From positions 131,529 through 195,528 of the forward strand of contig SJOL01007044.1 in assembly GCA_004794785.1 (NCBI GenBank): 64,000 nt of DNA, written 5' to 3'. Each line of letters begins with the position of its first letter. Positions within the stretch are counted from its first letter, which is position 1. The notes beneath the pieces were generated by a model that saw only the letters and a program-made list of their open reading frames with translations, was not told the DNA's origin and searched no databases. Shown in pieces: positions 1 to 13,430 of this stretch. Origin of the DNA: Opisthorchis felineus. Its lineage: Eukaryota > Platyhelminthes > Trematoda > Opisthorchiida > Opisthorchiidae. A program made the position numbers and the translations under genes.

Positions 1-3000
1 TATTATCTGTTCAGAAGCTGCTTGGTATAACCCATGAGGTCCGTTGAGCTTGGTGACGTAATTGATCATTTTTCCTGGCCCGCTAACCTGCCCGATCCGT
101 GGTTATTTGATCAAATTTGTTTTGAGAGTTGTTATAAAATGGTTTCCGGTACTGACCAGACAACAGGAAATGCTTGCACCTACCAGCATCCATGTTCCCA
201 TTCTGTTATTCAAACCTCTAAAAAGCCATAATTGTTTTAAATAGGGCAATTAGCTTGAAGCTTCTGAAGATTCATTAGAACTCAGACACAGTATGTCTTC
301 TAACTAAAGGTGAATATCTTTGCCCTATACTGTGTTGATGATCGCCGACATGTACGCCATGTTGCTTGAAAATACTGTGGAACCGTCAATTAAAGCGAGT
401 AACAAAGATCTAACGTAACCAGAAAGATCTAGAATACTGATCACGCTAAGCCTAATAGGGAACTATCTCAAGTAGAGTTTTATCACCCTGTCAGATTCAC
501 TCCTGTTGGATCTGAGGAAAACTACTTCATCGCAGTGCATATGTGTAACGTGCAACTGTATTGCAATGGGCAGCAGACCACCGAACAGAAGTTCCAGTGT
601 ATAACACTATTTTGTTCTGCGGACGGAAGCTTCATGCCATTTAACTAGTTCACGCAAACATCTCCGTACACAATAGACTAGCTCGATAATGGAGACCGAA
701 GAGAAGAAGCAAAATATCGGTAAGCACGAGGTGTCCTTCCTTCAGGATGTTGTTTGCGTACGTTTAAATACCCAGCGTAGTTATCCCAAACCCAATTGAT
801 TTGGTGGAGCTCAGAAAAATAAGAAATAAATATGATGATTGTTTAGGAGATTACACTGAGATGTTCACCTCTCAGAAGAGTTTGATCGCCTGATAATCAG
901 GCCACGTTTTATTTGCATTACGCGCAATGCTAATAATAATTTTTGGAAATGTTATCTTGAGAGCTTCGCAGCCCCACATACTTGGTACTCAGCTCATTCA
1001 AAGAATTATATTGTCTTTACTGCCATGTACACACCAAGAGTTGACGGAGCAAGGTAAGGAAAATGGAGTCATTCTCTGCAGTAACTGATCGTGTTGGTCA
1101 GTACATCACTAACTTCACTGAACTTGGCAACATTCGACAGAAAACGTTATAATGAGACTAAAACCACCTGGAAATCTATCGATGGCTGTGAAACAGACGT
1201 ATTTCGGTCCGCATTTCAGCTCTACTGATTCTTTCTTCAGAGATGTACCAAAGCTTGAGGAGTTTGTCATTAACACGGCTTGTAAATCTGCGTAGCTGGG
1301 ATTCCTTCTTCACTCTTACATTTTGTGACTAACTTCAAAGCTATCCAAGCTTAAATTTTCCGAGGATGTATGATACCATTTTCAGTAACCAGTTCATCAT
1401 GGGTTAGGGGTTTAGTGGACTGCCACAGGTTTTCAGTTTTTAAACATTTAAACTGAAAACTACTGTTATTTTTTAAACGGTTTGCCTACAAGAGAGCACA
1501 TGGTTTTTTGAAGTTCTCCGCCTACTGGCTGAGTAGCTGAGCTGATAATGGTGGTGACTTCTGTCAAAAGAGTAGTTGTCCTCAGCAACAGACTGCATCG
1601 TTGGTTTGAGTGAGCTGCAGATATCCTAGTGAAAAAGCCTCCAGGAATCACTAGTCCTTTCTGTGATTTCGGCCTGCAGTAGCGAACGGGTGCATCGTTT
1701 ACTCACAAAGCCAAGCCTTAGCGACGAAACCTTGAAGCCACAACCTTGTTAATACAGGCGCACACGGCAACGCAACCGGCGTATTTCGGTTTCGCCGGCG
1801 ATCGGTGACCTAATGTGACTACACGGCAACACCAGCCTGGGATAAAGTGGATTAGCCAAAAGTGTGGTTATCTGTGGTCCTTGTTCTGAGGTTTGACGTC
1901 AGGATAGGACACTACCAGCGTAGCACTTTGAACTCCTTCCCACAAAGTTTAGTGTTCGGGTTGGGTAACATTTGGGTATAGGAGACAGCCAACTGTTGCG
2001 CACCAAATTTTTCTTTCGTCTTACAGTCTTCTGGGAATGTGTATGCTATCCGTTGTCCGGTTTACGAAGTCTGCGATTTGTAAATTACGGAGAGTCCATG
2101 CTCTACCTATCCATCATCATCAGGATGAATATCTGATTGAAACAATGCTACTGAAACCTCACTCTGGTGTTCACTCGTGAGACACATTCTATGACAGTGA
2201 CTTTCAAATGAGCTAAAAACAGTTTAATTAATACCAGGACATTTGTGTGTGCACACGGGACCAAAATGGCACCACGAAAGGGTTACCTCGACAAGGACCA
2301 CACTACGCTGCCTGAACCAAAAACGCTTATGGGACAGTTCGGTTACAGTAGTTTGAAAATCTTTTTTTTGCATTTTGCACGTGATATTTTCGGTGTCATT
2401 TCCATGCTACATAGGAATATGAAATATTCTGAGCCATCCTTTGGTTGCTCACCTCTGGTTGGATGATACCTTCAAGGTTATTGCATCCTAAAGGCTGAGG
2501 AAATGTCCTTTTGTTTGAGGTTATTGAATGAAACGTTGGCCGAGACATGGTAATATGATATTTAAGGACTGAAGCCAAACAAAGTTTTAATACTTTACTG
2601 ATCTCGCAATATACTTCCTTGATATCCACGCTATGCGGAGTATTAACCAGACCCTAGTAACATAAATGTTTCACAGTCAAACAAAAACGATGGAAGGCGA
2701 AAAATCGTTTGTGGTGGAAGTAGTATTTTTTCCTGTCCCTCATCAAAGCGTGACTAGGTGTTTTGTCGGCAGCAGGGCAGTCGATAATACCACAGGCTAT
2801 TTCCGTAAAATAACGTTCATCGATGTCTGGTGACAACCAACTGGTTTGTCTGTGCAGTATGTGGGGTCTTTCTTTCCTGTCCGATAGTGTACAAAGTGCA
2901 ATCAGGCGGACGGGCTGGCGGGCTGCAGGTTTATGGACGGAGAGGTGTACAACTTGTAACGAATAAAAGGATCTCAGTGTCACCTAAAGTGGCATACAGT

Positions 3001-4817
3001 ACGTCACTTAGTTACATAAGGCATACGCGCTGGCGAATAAAAGACCAAGGTAATGAGGAACAGCGAACTGATTTGTTGGGCTGGAACAAGATGCGTACGC
3101 GTGTTACACGTGTACTGATAAATACCTCGCCTGTGTTGTGTTCGTTTTTGTTAGAAGATGGTCGATGCTGTCAGACAGAATGTATTCTTGGCCATCAAAG
3201 GGAGCGCAATCAATAGAAGGAGAATAACGAAAAAATCATGGTTTGAAAAAAGATCCTTGATGACCCGATTGTCTAACCACAGCCCTTCTTGATTTTGTTA
3301 CTTGGGCATGTGGGTGAATCATTTTATTTCTGTACAAAGGAATAATGCAGTTATTTCTGGGCACTGATGGTATCTGGGAGCATAGGCGCCAGAATTCATT
3401 AGTACTTAACCCTAGTATTAACCGACGTCAGTTCTGTTTTGGGTGTCTGCCATCTTGACTGACGAGGTATGAGTTACACGGTTCTTTTGCAATCAGACAG
3501 CGTGGGTTGCTCCAGTATGCATGCAACTTAGCTAGACAAAAGTGACGTTGATGGTATTTCCTCTCAATAAGACTGAGAAAATCCGTTAAAAATAGGCTCC
3601 AGACATTAATTTGCCGATATGAAATGGCAGTTGGTAGACCAAAAGCAACAAGAGGAAGGACAAACTGTGGTTTACAACGCGACCGTTTAACAGCATATTA
3701 GAATTAATGGGTTTTACGGTTGCCTCCGAAATAACCATCTTCTTGAGGGGTGAAGGATTCTCACATGAATTTAGATTTTGTACTTTACATTTTCTTCCTG
3801 ATGCAGTGTGGAACACGGAACCTAGACGAAAAATTTTTTCTAGGGGTATGCACCTTCAAGGCCCTAAGAATGACGAAATAATTTGGGGCGCTTCAACAAT
3901 TACATCATCTCAACTCTCATGATAACATCTGGGTGCTTTTTCACCTATGTTGTAGTCAGTGTTTTAGTGGGCTTGGAGTTTGTGGAGATGCAGCTGGATA
4001 CTGATCGTTAAAATATTCCTTACAACTAACCACTGAAAAAACGCTACCATGCACCAGCAGTTACCTTAACTTTCTTCTCAGTTATTGTGGCCATTTCTGC
4101 CTGACTCCGCGAACGTAGTTATCTCGTATAGAACATCAAGAGGCACAGGTTCCTAGCTGACCCGCCTTCTTACAAATATGCCTTGCTCCGTCTGCAAGGG
4201 CACACTGACCAACAGTATCTGAACTATACGCACGTACCGTTTTAATCATTACTAATTACGTTGGCTGTTAGAAATTTCACGGTGCTTTCGTATTTGGGGG
4301 AAGTGAAGGCGCAAACTCTTTTGGGAGCAGGACGTGTATGGTTGAAGCAGGCTGCTTACTCTCCCGAACCTCATCTGACTGCACAACTATCACTACTTAG
4401 CAGTCTACAAACACAATGAACACACACCAAAATGTATACTGAAGGTTCCAAGAACAAAAAACTATTTAAGGACTTGGTGGATGATAGGCCGACATATTAG
4501 TACTTAGGCATGTAATTATATCTCCCTCATTCTAAATAGTCATGATCCATAATCAGTGAGACGACTCCAGCTAAGAGACATTATATATATACCAATAAGA
4601 GATTTTGTGAGCCCCCAAAAGTTAACTATACTAATTGATCTTTATCTCAAATATACCGAACGGCTGGCTGTAGTCAGCGAACTATCTTCTCAGAATGTAA
4701 TCAACCGACGAGTGGTGCATATTGGGAAAGAAGTCTTCGTTGAAAGACGACGAGGAGTAAATAATGCCTTTAAAATTCGGAATTTCGGCTGTTTTGTCAG
4801 CTTCTTTCGAAAAGGAA
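1..4817. other. Intergenic or intronic DNA, nothing recognised
   Basis: I see no gene, RNA gene or recognisable transposon here. Open frames are short (about 130 codons at most), overlap on both strands and show no family motif, which fits chance at this base composition. The stretch at about 1.74-1.86 kb is locally GC-richer without a recognisable motif. Confidence 0.5.
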
Positions 4818-4996
4818 GATAATCTGATAATCTTTCAGCTGTAACACCCCTTCGGTGCCTAGCTACCATGTCACCTAAAGGAAGCACGAGGGCTGGGACA
4901 CTGCCAGGCCTAGACAGGGAAAGTAGAGATGTAGCGGTCGGGTCCGAACCCGACCTCCGGTCAGTAAATTCGCACTCTAACCACTGAAACATTTCT
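4818..4996 (-). mobile_element. tRNA-derived SINE, minus strand
   Basis: Read on the minus strand, the element begins with a tRNA-like A-box (CAGTGGTTAGAGTGC, plus coordinates 4972-4986). About 20 bases further on is a B-box-like motif (GGTTCGGACCC, 4940-4950), the spacing of an internal RNA polymerase III promoter. The translated shadow of this repeat (QWLECEFTDR..., ...ARHRRGVTAERL) is a phrase I recognise from mispredicted proteins in opisthorchiid fluke genomes. This indicates an abundant SINE and not a host gene. The B-box carries substitutions relative to the GGTTCGANTCC consensus, so it is probably an old copy. The downstream limit near 4818 is judged only from where that familiar translation ends. 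Confidence 0.65.
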
Positions 4997-7900
4997 ACAA
5001 GGAAGACTTGCGCACTTTATTTGTGTTGTTCCGTTCCGTCTTCTCCGTATTCAATCCACGTTTAGCGTAAGTCCATCATGATGGACAACAAGAGTGGATG
5101 GCTTTTGAGAACAGAATGGTGTCTTCACTGGTGGCCATTGATCCGACGAATGATTTCATAAGAATTTGGCTTCTGTTGACATTCATACAATCGTTTTCAC
5201 TGGGTTATATGATTAGTGTACAGCGGACTTGTTGGCAACAGAATTTTCTGGATGAAGTTATGAGGTTAACTATCGACTCTTTGACATGTACGTATTGAAA
5301 ACAAAATCAACGGTTCATAGCACTGCCTCGTACTATGTGAGATGATTGACTACGCAACCGGTAGTTCAAATCTGATCAACCCAAATTACTTTGCTGAATA
5401 TTCTAAACAAGTGCCGTGCTTGTCATTGTTGTCCCAAGTTCACAGACTTTCAGAGTCTGTGCTTGTGAACATGGAGTGAGGGTTACTTACCTAAAATATA
5501 GACTAGATGTGCGAGGATGCATTAGGGGACGAATGCTTTCTAGAGCAAGTCGTTAGGTGTTCAGGTTGGTAACGTGGCATAAAGATGAGCACTTCCATTT
5601 ATCAGAATGAATGCAACTGATTAGGTTTGATCGAAGAAATGGTAATGCATTAGCTCCAGACACTTGCGATCATCTAAGGCTTTAGGTGGAACTGGAATCA
5701 ACTGGAAGACTTGTGTTCTGAAAGGTTTCCGATATAGTGAATATGGAAGATAAAGTAACCGAAGGTCAGAGTGAATCACATCCACCTTGTCCATGTAAAA
5801 TTTATGAATGCAACTTCCATTTGCAAATATTAAGCTCCCTTGCAGGTCAAGATGTTTCATATAGGATACTCTTGAGAACTAGCTACTCTGTGAATTTACC
5901 AGTCGCAGAAGTGGCCTTTTATTCATTAGTCGATGAAAAACAAGTAAGCTCTTGTGGCAACCTGCTGCCTTTGAATTTCGTTTGACACCGTATCTGCGAA
6001 GTTTTCAAGTCATTATCCGCGACGGGTTTTTCACATGAGAGTCCAGTGGTAAATATCCTGGAACAAGGAAAGCGTGATTTTGTGCCTGGGTAACACCTGA
6101 CTCAACATTATTGATAGCGCGTGACTAGACCAGCAGGAAATGCCGTAGAACTGCGATACGGCAGAAACACTCCAGAGGGTGGGATATGCTGGCATTGGAT
6201 GCTGCGTAATAAAGAAAGCCCTTCAGCCAAACAAGCAGGCATGCAAATGTAGCGAAAGGCATGCATCAGAGAACGCAGTCAATAGGGTTCATGATTTATG
6301 TGAAGAAGAAGAACCGGGTCTGTGGAGTGTGTGCCATATGGAGCTATAGCAGTAGATGAGGACTTTGCTCGTAACACGAATAAGCAGCTGCTTTGAACAG
6401 TTTGATTATTTGCACCGGCCCCAGAGGCCAAAAACAGAGCATCAACCACTTGTGTATATTGGCCGCAAAATCTGTCATATTCACTTTGCCGGCCTACATT
6501 GACCCATTCTTCTTTCTGTTATTCGGACAACTACCGTGAAGTTTCATATTGCGGGGTTGGCAAATATGAACATCTTGTTGAGAAACTCAAATATCTGTGG
6601 TCGATACCCAGGGTGTATCTTCTCAACTACATCAGTAATGTGTTGTAATAGGCATAACAAATACATGTCAAAGCTAAGCTGACCTGTCCAAAGTTATTCA
6701 GCAAGGCAGTTACTAAACGAAGCAAATTCTTGCCCATGTTTATAAAAATAGATATAGTGCATGAAGGAAGTCGAGCAGAGAGGAGAAAAGTTCAATTTAC
6801 TTTAGATTTTACCTTCGGGGGTGACCTAATTTGCCGCAAATTCGTCCTGCGATAAAAAGGTGGAAACTATTCAACATATGTGTACCCAATTGGATTAGTG
6901 GCACATACTCCATGTAGCCTAAAGGCCATTGTATGTAGTTACAAAATTATGTGAAGTATCTTACTGTAAATTGTTTGTGGTGATGAATAGTGAAACAATT
7001 AATTAGATCAACACACGTTTCATATCATTTTGGGTAAGTTAATGTTTATCGCTGAACAAGACGCTGGCACAATACGATCAATAGGGTGCACATCCAGACC
7101 GACAATCCAAATCTAAACATTAGTGGGAAACTTTAGTTTTACACACGTTCTGAATAAAGGCCATTGAGAAGTGGTCACTGAGCACTTACTTCCAGCGAGC
7201 CACGGGAGAGAGTTCGGATAACGTCACGAGAAAAGAATGCACTAAAATGAAACAAAGTACACATCGTAGTTCACACACCATGGACTATCAACATCTAGAA
7301 TGGTCCTCGTTTGAAGGAATGGACTGTGCGGACAGATGAATTGTTTCCCAGAATACGGCGTCAAAAGTTTTTGGTTTTGGGTCTTTAGGCCAACTGATGA
7401 AGATTTGAAAGGCAGCATGTCATCAGATGATATCAGTTCCAAAGTAAGACCGCAACAACTGCATTGGCTACATAAGAAAACAGTCAACAGGGCATATAAG
7501 GAGTTTGTTTCCATACAAGCAATTTGATCTCACTGTCTCCTTCAAGAGGAAAAAGGGAAAGTGGATTGCGCAGTCACATACTAGTGACAATGAGGCTCAG
7601 CCCTTGCTTTTGGTAGGCCTGGCATACTCAAATGCACGCGCACTCTAAATTGTAGGTGAATGATGCCTCCTTTTGTGTGACAAAGTAGTACATCCATATG
7701 GTATCCTGATAAATACTCGAGGTTTTGGATTCTGCAAGGGAACATACTGTGCTGTGAGTACGCCATAGGCATTTATCCTTTAGTTTAACCTGGGAAGACA
7801 ATCAAACAGCTCTCTAGACACCTTAAAACTGGCTTTGGTATACTCCTAAATTGATGTCAGAAAGTCGTTAAAATATCGCTAGAATGAATTGATGTGCTAC

Positions 7901-9312
7901 TGAAGGATTCCAAAGTGCAAGGACTAAACTGTTCTACAAAAATTTCATGTCGACCAAGATTAAACGCACTATCCAGCAATAGAAGGGTCACCGTGGAAGA
8001 AGCCAAATGCACCATCTGTTCTGCTTTCTTTTAAGAGAAGATTGCTTTGATAAGTCCACTGGAAACTTTCAGCAGGCCGGTTGAACCTGGCATTTTCTGC
8101 AGTACAAATCGTCATTTGGATTCATGTAAGGTTCTCAAAAAGAAAATCGACACTAGATTATCACCTGTTTGTTCCCGCGGTGTTCATTTTACACTTTATT
8201 CGATGTGCCTTATCACAAGGCGATTTGTAGGCGCTAGTGAAGCACCATTTCCTAAAAACCCTAACGCTATATTCGAGCGAACAATAGGTCAACAGACCGT
8301 CGGCAAAGTTCAAAGGTTAAATGTTGTCAGTGGTGGACAAGCGAGCAAATGTATGCTGGCCTATTCACACAGTTAGAACATGATTGTTCCACCTCTGACA
8401 ATGTTTATTTTGTCCCACAGTTATGCTATGAAAACGTAGCTTTCGCTGAACAACACAGTGCAGTGTAAACTGACTGACGACTGTTGGCGGGCTAAGTCAG
8501 CGTAGAAAAGTCTGGTCAGACTAAGACGTCGGTTGTTTTTATCAAATTTTTAGCTGTTTCTGGTCGAAACGATATCGTTAGGTGGCGGATGTGTTAATCT
8601 CCTTGAAACGTGACGAGCAGCACCGAAAAAGTTTGACGATGTTCCACGAACATCTGCTTCAAACTAAGAGGCTGTTGTATATGAGGCAAAAATACGAGCC
8701 CAATATTTCGGTCTTACAGAAGAGAGAAAAGGTTTCTAATGGGAGATAGACCAAATGCGTATTTTTTTGTAGCTGATGGATAGCCTTGGAGTCGAACGTT
8801 GCTTAAAAACTTTAAAAATCACCTCTGTTTACCTGAGATTGTACGAAAAGTAAATCATTCACGATGTACAATAAAATTGAGATGCCGATGAGGTCCAAAG
8901 TGCTCATTTTTCTGATATCTCATAAATTTGGGCATTAATTTGGCCTATCCTGTGAAATTAAAAACGGTTCGTCGTTGTTTGTCATTCGCTTTGTCACGTT
9001 CCTGTGAGTCATTTGATTGGTCGTCTTCAGACATGTCTGTCACGTAAAGTACATCGTCTGTAGTATGATATCAAAAATATCTTACCCGATATACCGAATT
9101 TAGCATATTATCCATTTTCGCGATTCTGTATTCAAAATGTATCCAATCATGAGAGGATAAGGTTTCACTTCTTTGTCTTGTGTGCTGATGGGATGCTCAG
9201 TTCTGATTCCAAACAGAGCTATAAGATCCTGAACAGCTGACACCGAGCTGTACTTAAAATGAAGGCATAACCTAGACGTAACATACTACTGGTACGGCTG
9301 TTAAAGACATTC
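4997..9312. other. Intergenic or intronic DNA
   Basis: No gene recognised. One perfect small hairpin (5441-5461) is listed separately. Short open frames on both strands lack family motifs. Confidence 0.5.
5441..5461. repeat. Perfect 8-bp hairpin
   Basis: CACAGACT (5441-5448) is the exact reverse complement of AGTCTGTG (5454-5461) around a 5-base loop. The flanks (GTTC before, GAAC a few bases after) could extend it with a small bulge. No function can be assigned. Confidence 0.6.
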
Positions 9313-9396
9313 TGACCATCATAAGCAAGAGATTCAGCTTGATTCAGTTGAGTCCCCTGTCAAAACCAAGCTGGTGTGCAAATGAGAGTATTTTCC
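9313..9396 (+). repeat. Dispersed hammerhead-repeat family, head fragment
   Basis: The segment holds the family head: GAGATTCAGCT, then GAGTCCCCTGTCAAAACCAA, then GTGCAAATGAG. It matches copies at 30.4, 31.3, 44.3, 58.7 and 61.1 kb. The copy stops after the GTATTTTCC block, so it lacks the ribozyme portion. It is a truncated, non-autonomous repeat. Confidence 0.7.
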
Positions 9397-12080
9397 GAAG
9401 CGTAAGTTATTTGATTTACTGTTTGGCAAAGAAGACAGTGGCGTTTGCTCTAATGTGTTCTAGCGAGAATTACCTGTATCCAAATTTTATAGGAAGAATT
9501 ATACCAGTGTTCTATCGTGTACTTCTGAACAGAATTCAGGCGTAAGGTAATTCAAGAATTCACTGGCATATATTCAAAGTATTTTTATCAATCAACATTG
9601 AAATAGCATAAGGTTGTCAGACAATCACTAGCGTCATCTCAAGATTGATCCGTTTCCCAAAACTTCGTTGGTGGGAATGCGGCGTTTGATAATCCACAGA
9701 ATGAACTCGCCCAACTGCGCTGGTATTAGGTACACTGGGCGGTGTACAGTTTTGAACATCTAATCTGACTGCGCGCTAACTTTACAAGAAAATTAACTTT
9801 GCTTTTGGAGCTTTTGAAAACATGAGTTGAAAAAACTCCCAGCAGAGCGTGAAGGATGTCGAACACATTATCGTACTGGTCTTAAAGCTGTTACTTATCA
9901 CACCAGTAATATTTGATGGCTTTGTGCGTTCTGAGCCATACGTCAGCCTTGCGCATACCATCAAGAAACAAATGAATCTTTGGTTGGTTATTTTTAACGG
10001 TTTTATCTTACTTGGATGATGTTTCGAGACCTCATTTCAACTTAGTTGAACTACTCGCATTCAAACTCTGGAGGGAAAATCAGTTAATTCCGTGTGACGT
10101 AATCCTCAAAGACGAAAGCATTCTTAGCGATATTAGCAGTACTGCAGCTAGGAAGTCATTGAGAGGTTTGGATTACCAAAATCTTTGAGTTCTGTTAGCA
10201 CTGACTGAAACAGTTGCTTCCGGGGCCTCTTTGGTAGCGACCTCTTTCGTTGATCACCAGGTGGTAAGCAACCCACCACACTTCTGTTTACTTCTCCACT
10301 CCGTTACTTCGGTGTTCGATGAAACTAGTCACCGTTTCAGCTTTTGATCTCAATGACGACAAATATCCCACCAACTTGTGACCTTTCCTTTACGCCAACT
10401 GCGCTGGCCAGTTTTTCACCCAGATGACACTGCATTACATTCAAGTACCCGGATATATGACATGCTTACAGCTGTCTCATATGGTGCTGTTACGAACTAC
10501 ACCTGCACCACGACCTGGCTAGCTTGAGGGAAAACAAACTACTGATCATTTAAACAGCAGGTCTTTGGTCACGCCGCAATAGTTATTTTACTTCCCGGAT
10601 GCAACTACACTACTGCATGACCATGCAGTTCTTCCCATGATACATAATATGATTCAGAACCAAGTCACTGCAGGACCCGAAACCTCAATTCAGCATTCGC
10701 CGGCCACAGTTTAGCGGAGCATTTTCAAATCTTCCTGATGACTGATGTTGCCTGCAAAGTACAGCCGGTCTGTTTGCCGTTCCTTTAGGATAAAACTGAA
10801 AAACCTGGATGCTGATGGAAAAAATGTGCATCGGCCGGGATTTTCATGTCTGCAGGAGAAGAATGAGTGAGTTGGTAAAGAAGAAAATGATGGTGCTTTT
10901 GAACAGGAAAACAAGAGCGGATGTGCTACTCACTTTTGTTAGACTAAGTGAATACCTGATCACCATTTTCGATGAAATATTGTTCCAAAGAGCAATATGT
11001 GAAGAGGTCTGTAACTTGGATATCAACTTTGAAATTCGTTGATAACTTAAAGTGGTTATCAGCACTCACTTGATTGACTGGTTATGTTAAAACGACCGCT
11101 AGTTGTTCAAGTCCAGTTTCATACGAATACACATATACAGCGTGAATCACTGGTTTCTTGGAACAAATTTTACGAACACAGTATTGGCACACAAGATGCT
11201 CAAATGCATATCTTTGGAAACCGCATCGGCTGTACCAACTAGAGCTGTTGGTTGCACTATATGGCAAGAACGGTTGACAATATAAAGTGTTTGGGAACCA
11301 AATGGTGAAATTCATACAGTCTCATAATTCAGTGGTTCAAATGTAGGGGAAGTGCATGTAAATCTAGATCACCAGGTGTTTCAACAGGACAAGATTACGT
11401 GAAGGGGGCTGATTAATGACTGAGAAAACGTAGATGCAACTTGGAGGGGAATGTCTGAAGATGTTGAGGTAGGGTGTAGTCGGGCATGAGGAGCGAAGTT
11501 ATGCCGTGGTAGAGAAACACATCAGGTATCGCAACAGCCATCTGCTGACCTGACCAGATGGCGTAAATTTCGAGTTTCCAACAACTTCATGTTTTATATG
11601 AACACAAAATAGTGAGTTATTGACGAAAGGACTAAGTTTGACAGAACACTCTACTCATAAATCTGATGTTACCAACTCACCAACCCACAACCGGTTCTTT
11701 CTACGTCAACGTAGTTTGCGAATGAGTGTACTTGGTCGAGAGTATCTTCCTCCTTCACAGATGAGGGAGGAATGCATACCGATTAAACTTTGAGGTTCCA
11801 ACCGAAATTCTTTTCTTTCCCAAGGTACTATTCACGCATTTTCCGTTTGAAATCCAGTACAATCATACGCTAAGTGGAGCAACATGATAGATATTTGAGC
11901 AAGTACCGTACAGAGATTTGACTTACTTCGAAACTGGTGACAGACTCAAATATGAATGAATGCAGACTCGATTAGCTACTCTACCTGGGGTTTCGATGTG
12001 TCCTTAGAGGTGTGCAACACTTCCATCTTAATACACTCAATTATACAACTACACCAGCTGAGGCAGCTGCAACCTGCGCA

Positions 12081-12107
12081 CTACGAGCATTCTACCAGTG
12101 CTCGTAG
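12081..12107. repeat. Perfect 9-bp hairpin
   Basis: CTACGAGCA (12081-12089) is the exact reverse complement of TGCTCGTAG (12099-12107) with a 9-base loop. It is too short for a typical pre-miRNA, and I see no further pairing in the flanks. No function assigned. Confidence 0.6.
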
Positions 12108-13374
12108 CCAAGCGAAAGATAAGCTAAGCGAAACACTTGACACAGTGAGCTACCCTGGATAAGCCGTGTAGGTACTGCGGCCGATGACCGCAGCCCGAAA
12201 AGACTTGTTCACGGTCGTCTGAAAAATGGAGCTCGAACTATTGTATGATCGAAATTTCAATAGCTTTCTAAACTTTGATCTTACTTCTAGCTCGCGAAAA
12301 AAGTAGACAACTGACGAGAGGTATACAGCTGTGATTAAATGCTTGGACAAATTTGAGACTCCAATTTAAGCGAGTTAACTGAAGGGTTGGGATGCCACCG
12401 TAGATACAAGAATCTGCGCTGCTTGCGTGCGGAGGTGCCCGAGCAAAATCTGACTTGTTCGTCACCAGCGACAAGAATCCACCGACAGTAAGTTTGCTTC
12501 TGTTTCTCACATACAGGATTCCGCTATTGGCACTAGCCTCCCGTTACTGAATTATGGCCTATTTACCTGATTCCGCTCAAGTGTCACTGTAATGGCTTCT
12601 TCTCATCTCAATAAATACGATATATTTCTGCGAATCGAAGGACTCAATGACTAATGCCAGTGCTGTAATACGAAGAAGGTAGCGATACTATTCTTTATTA
12701 TGTCATCATGCCTAGACCGGTTGGTGTCGCTAAACATTCTACTTGCCGAGTTCATGCCGTCATTTTTACGTCGGTATCATCGACTCGCACTTAGCGGCAG
12801 ATTTTGCATCATACAAAACAGTACGGTCTAGTGGCTTTGCGTGGCCATCCAATTTGCGTCTGAAGCGCTTCATTTCGAATGCCATCCTATCAGTAGAAAT
12901 ACTATCAAAATTGGGAGCACAGTTAGTCATGCTTCATTTAAAATTATTTGAGTAGCACTGGTATTTATGGTTGCCGTTGAGTACCTAAGTTAACAGTCTG
13001 TCTATCACTGTCGCGTTATCACTGGAAAACATCACCGTAAAAGTTCTATGATCAGTTTTATATGTGTGCCCACAAAAAAAACAGGCTAACCTCTGTTCAG
13101 CCTTCTCAGAATCGCCTTCTCCTAGGTCATCTGCAAGGTAAATTCAAATGCAGTGATATAAGGCCTGCACTTGCATGAGAATCTTTTACACGTGAAGGTT
13201 TTTTGGTGAACACCTACAGCTCATATTCGCAACTGCACACACCATAAGCTGTATATATGTTTTTAAATCTAATTACGCCTGTTCGACCTAATTCATGAGA
13301 GTACGTGTGTCTAGACACCAGAAAGACCCAGTTCATGTCCACGTCTGGAGGTTGCTTTTTGGGGATTCGTCACT

Positions 13375-13430
13375 CCACCAACGTCACCACCACCACTACC
13401 ACCGACATCAACATCGACACCATTACCTCT
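13375..13430. repeat. Imperfect CAC/CCA/ATC trinucleotide tract
   Basis: A run of CAC, CCA and CATCAAC-like triplets gives a histidine-rich translation in one frame. It is low-complexity sequence and not evidence of a gene. Confidence 0.7.

Noticed and set aside
8880..8910. CCGATGAGGTCCAAAG as another hammerhead core
   Set aside because: It lacks CTGATGA and a following GAAA box, with no stem II complement.
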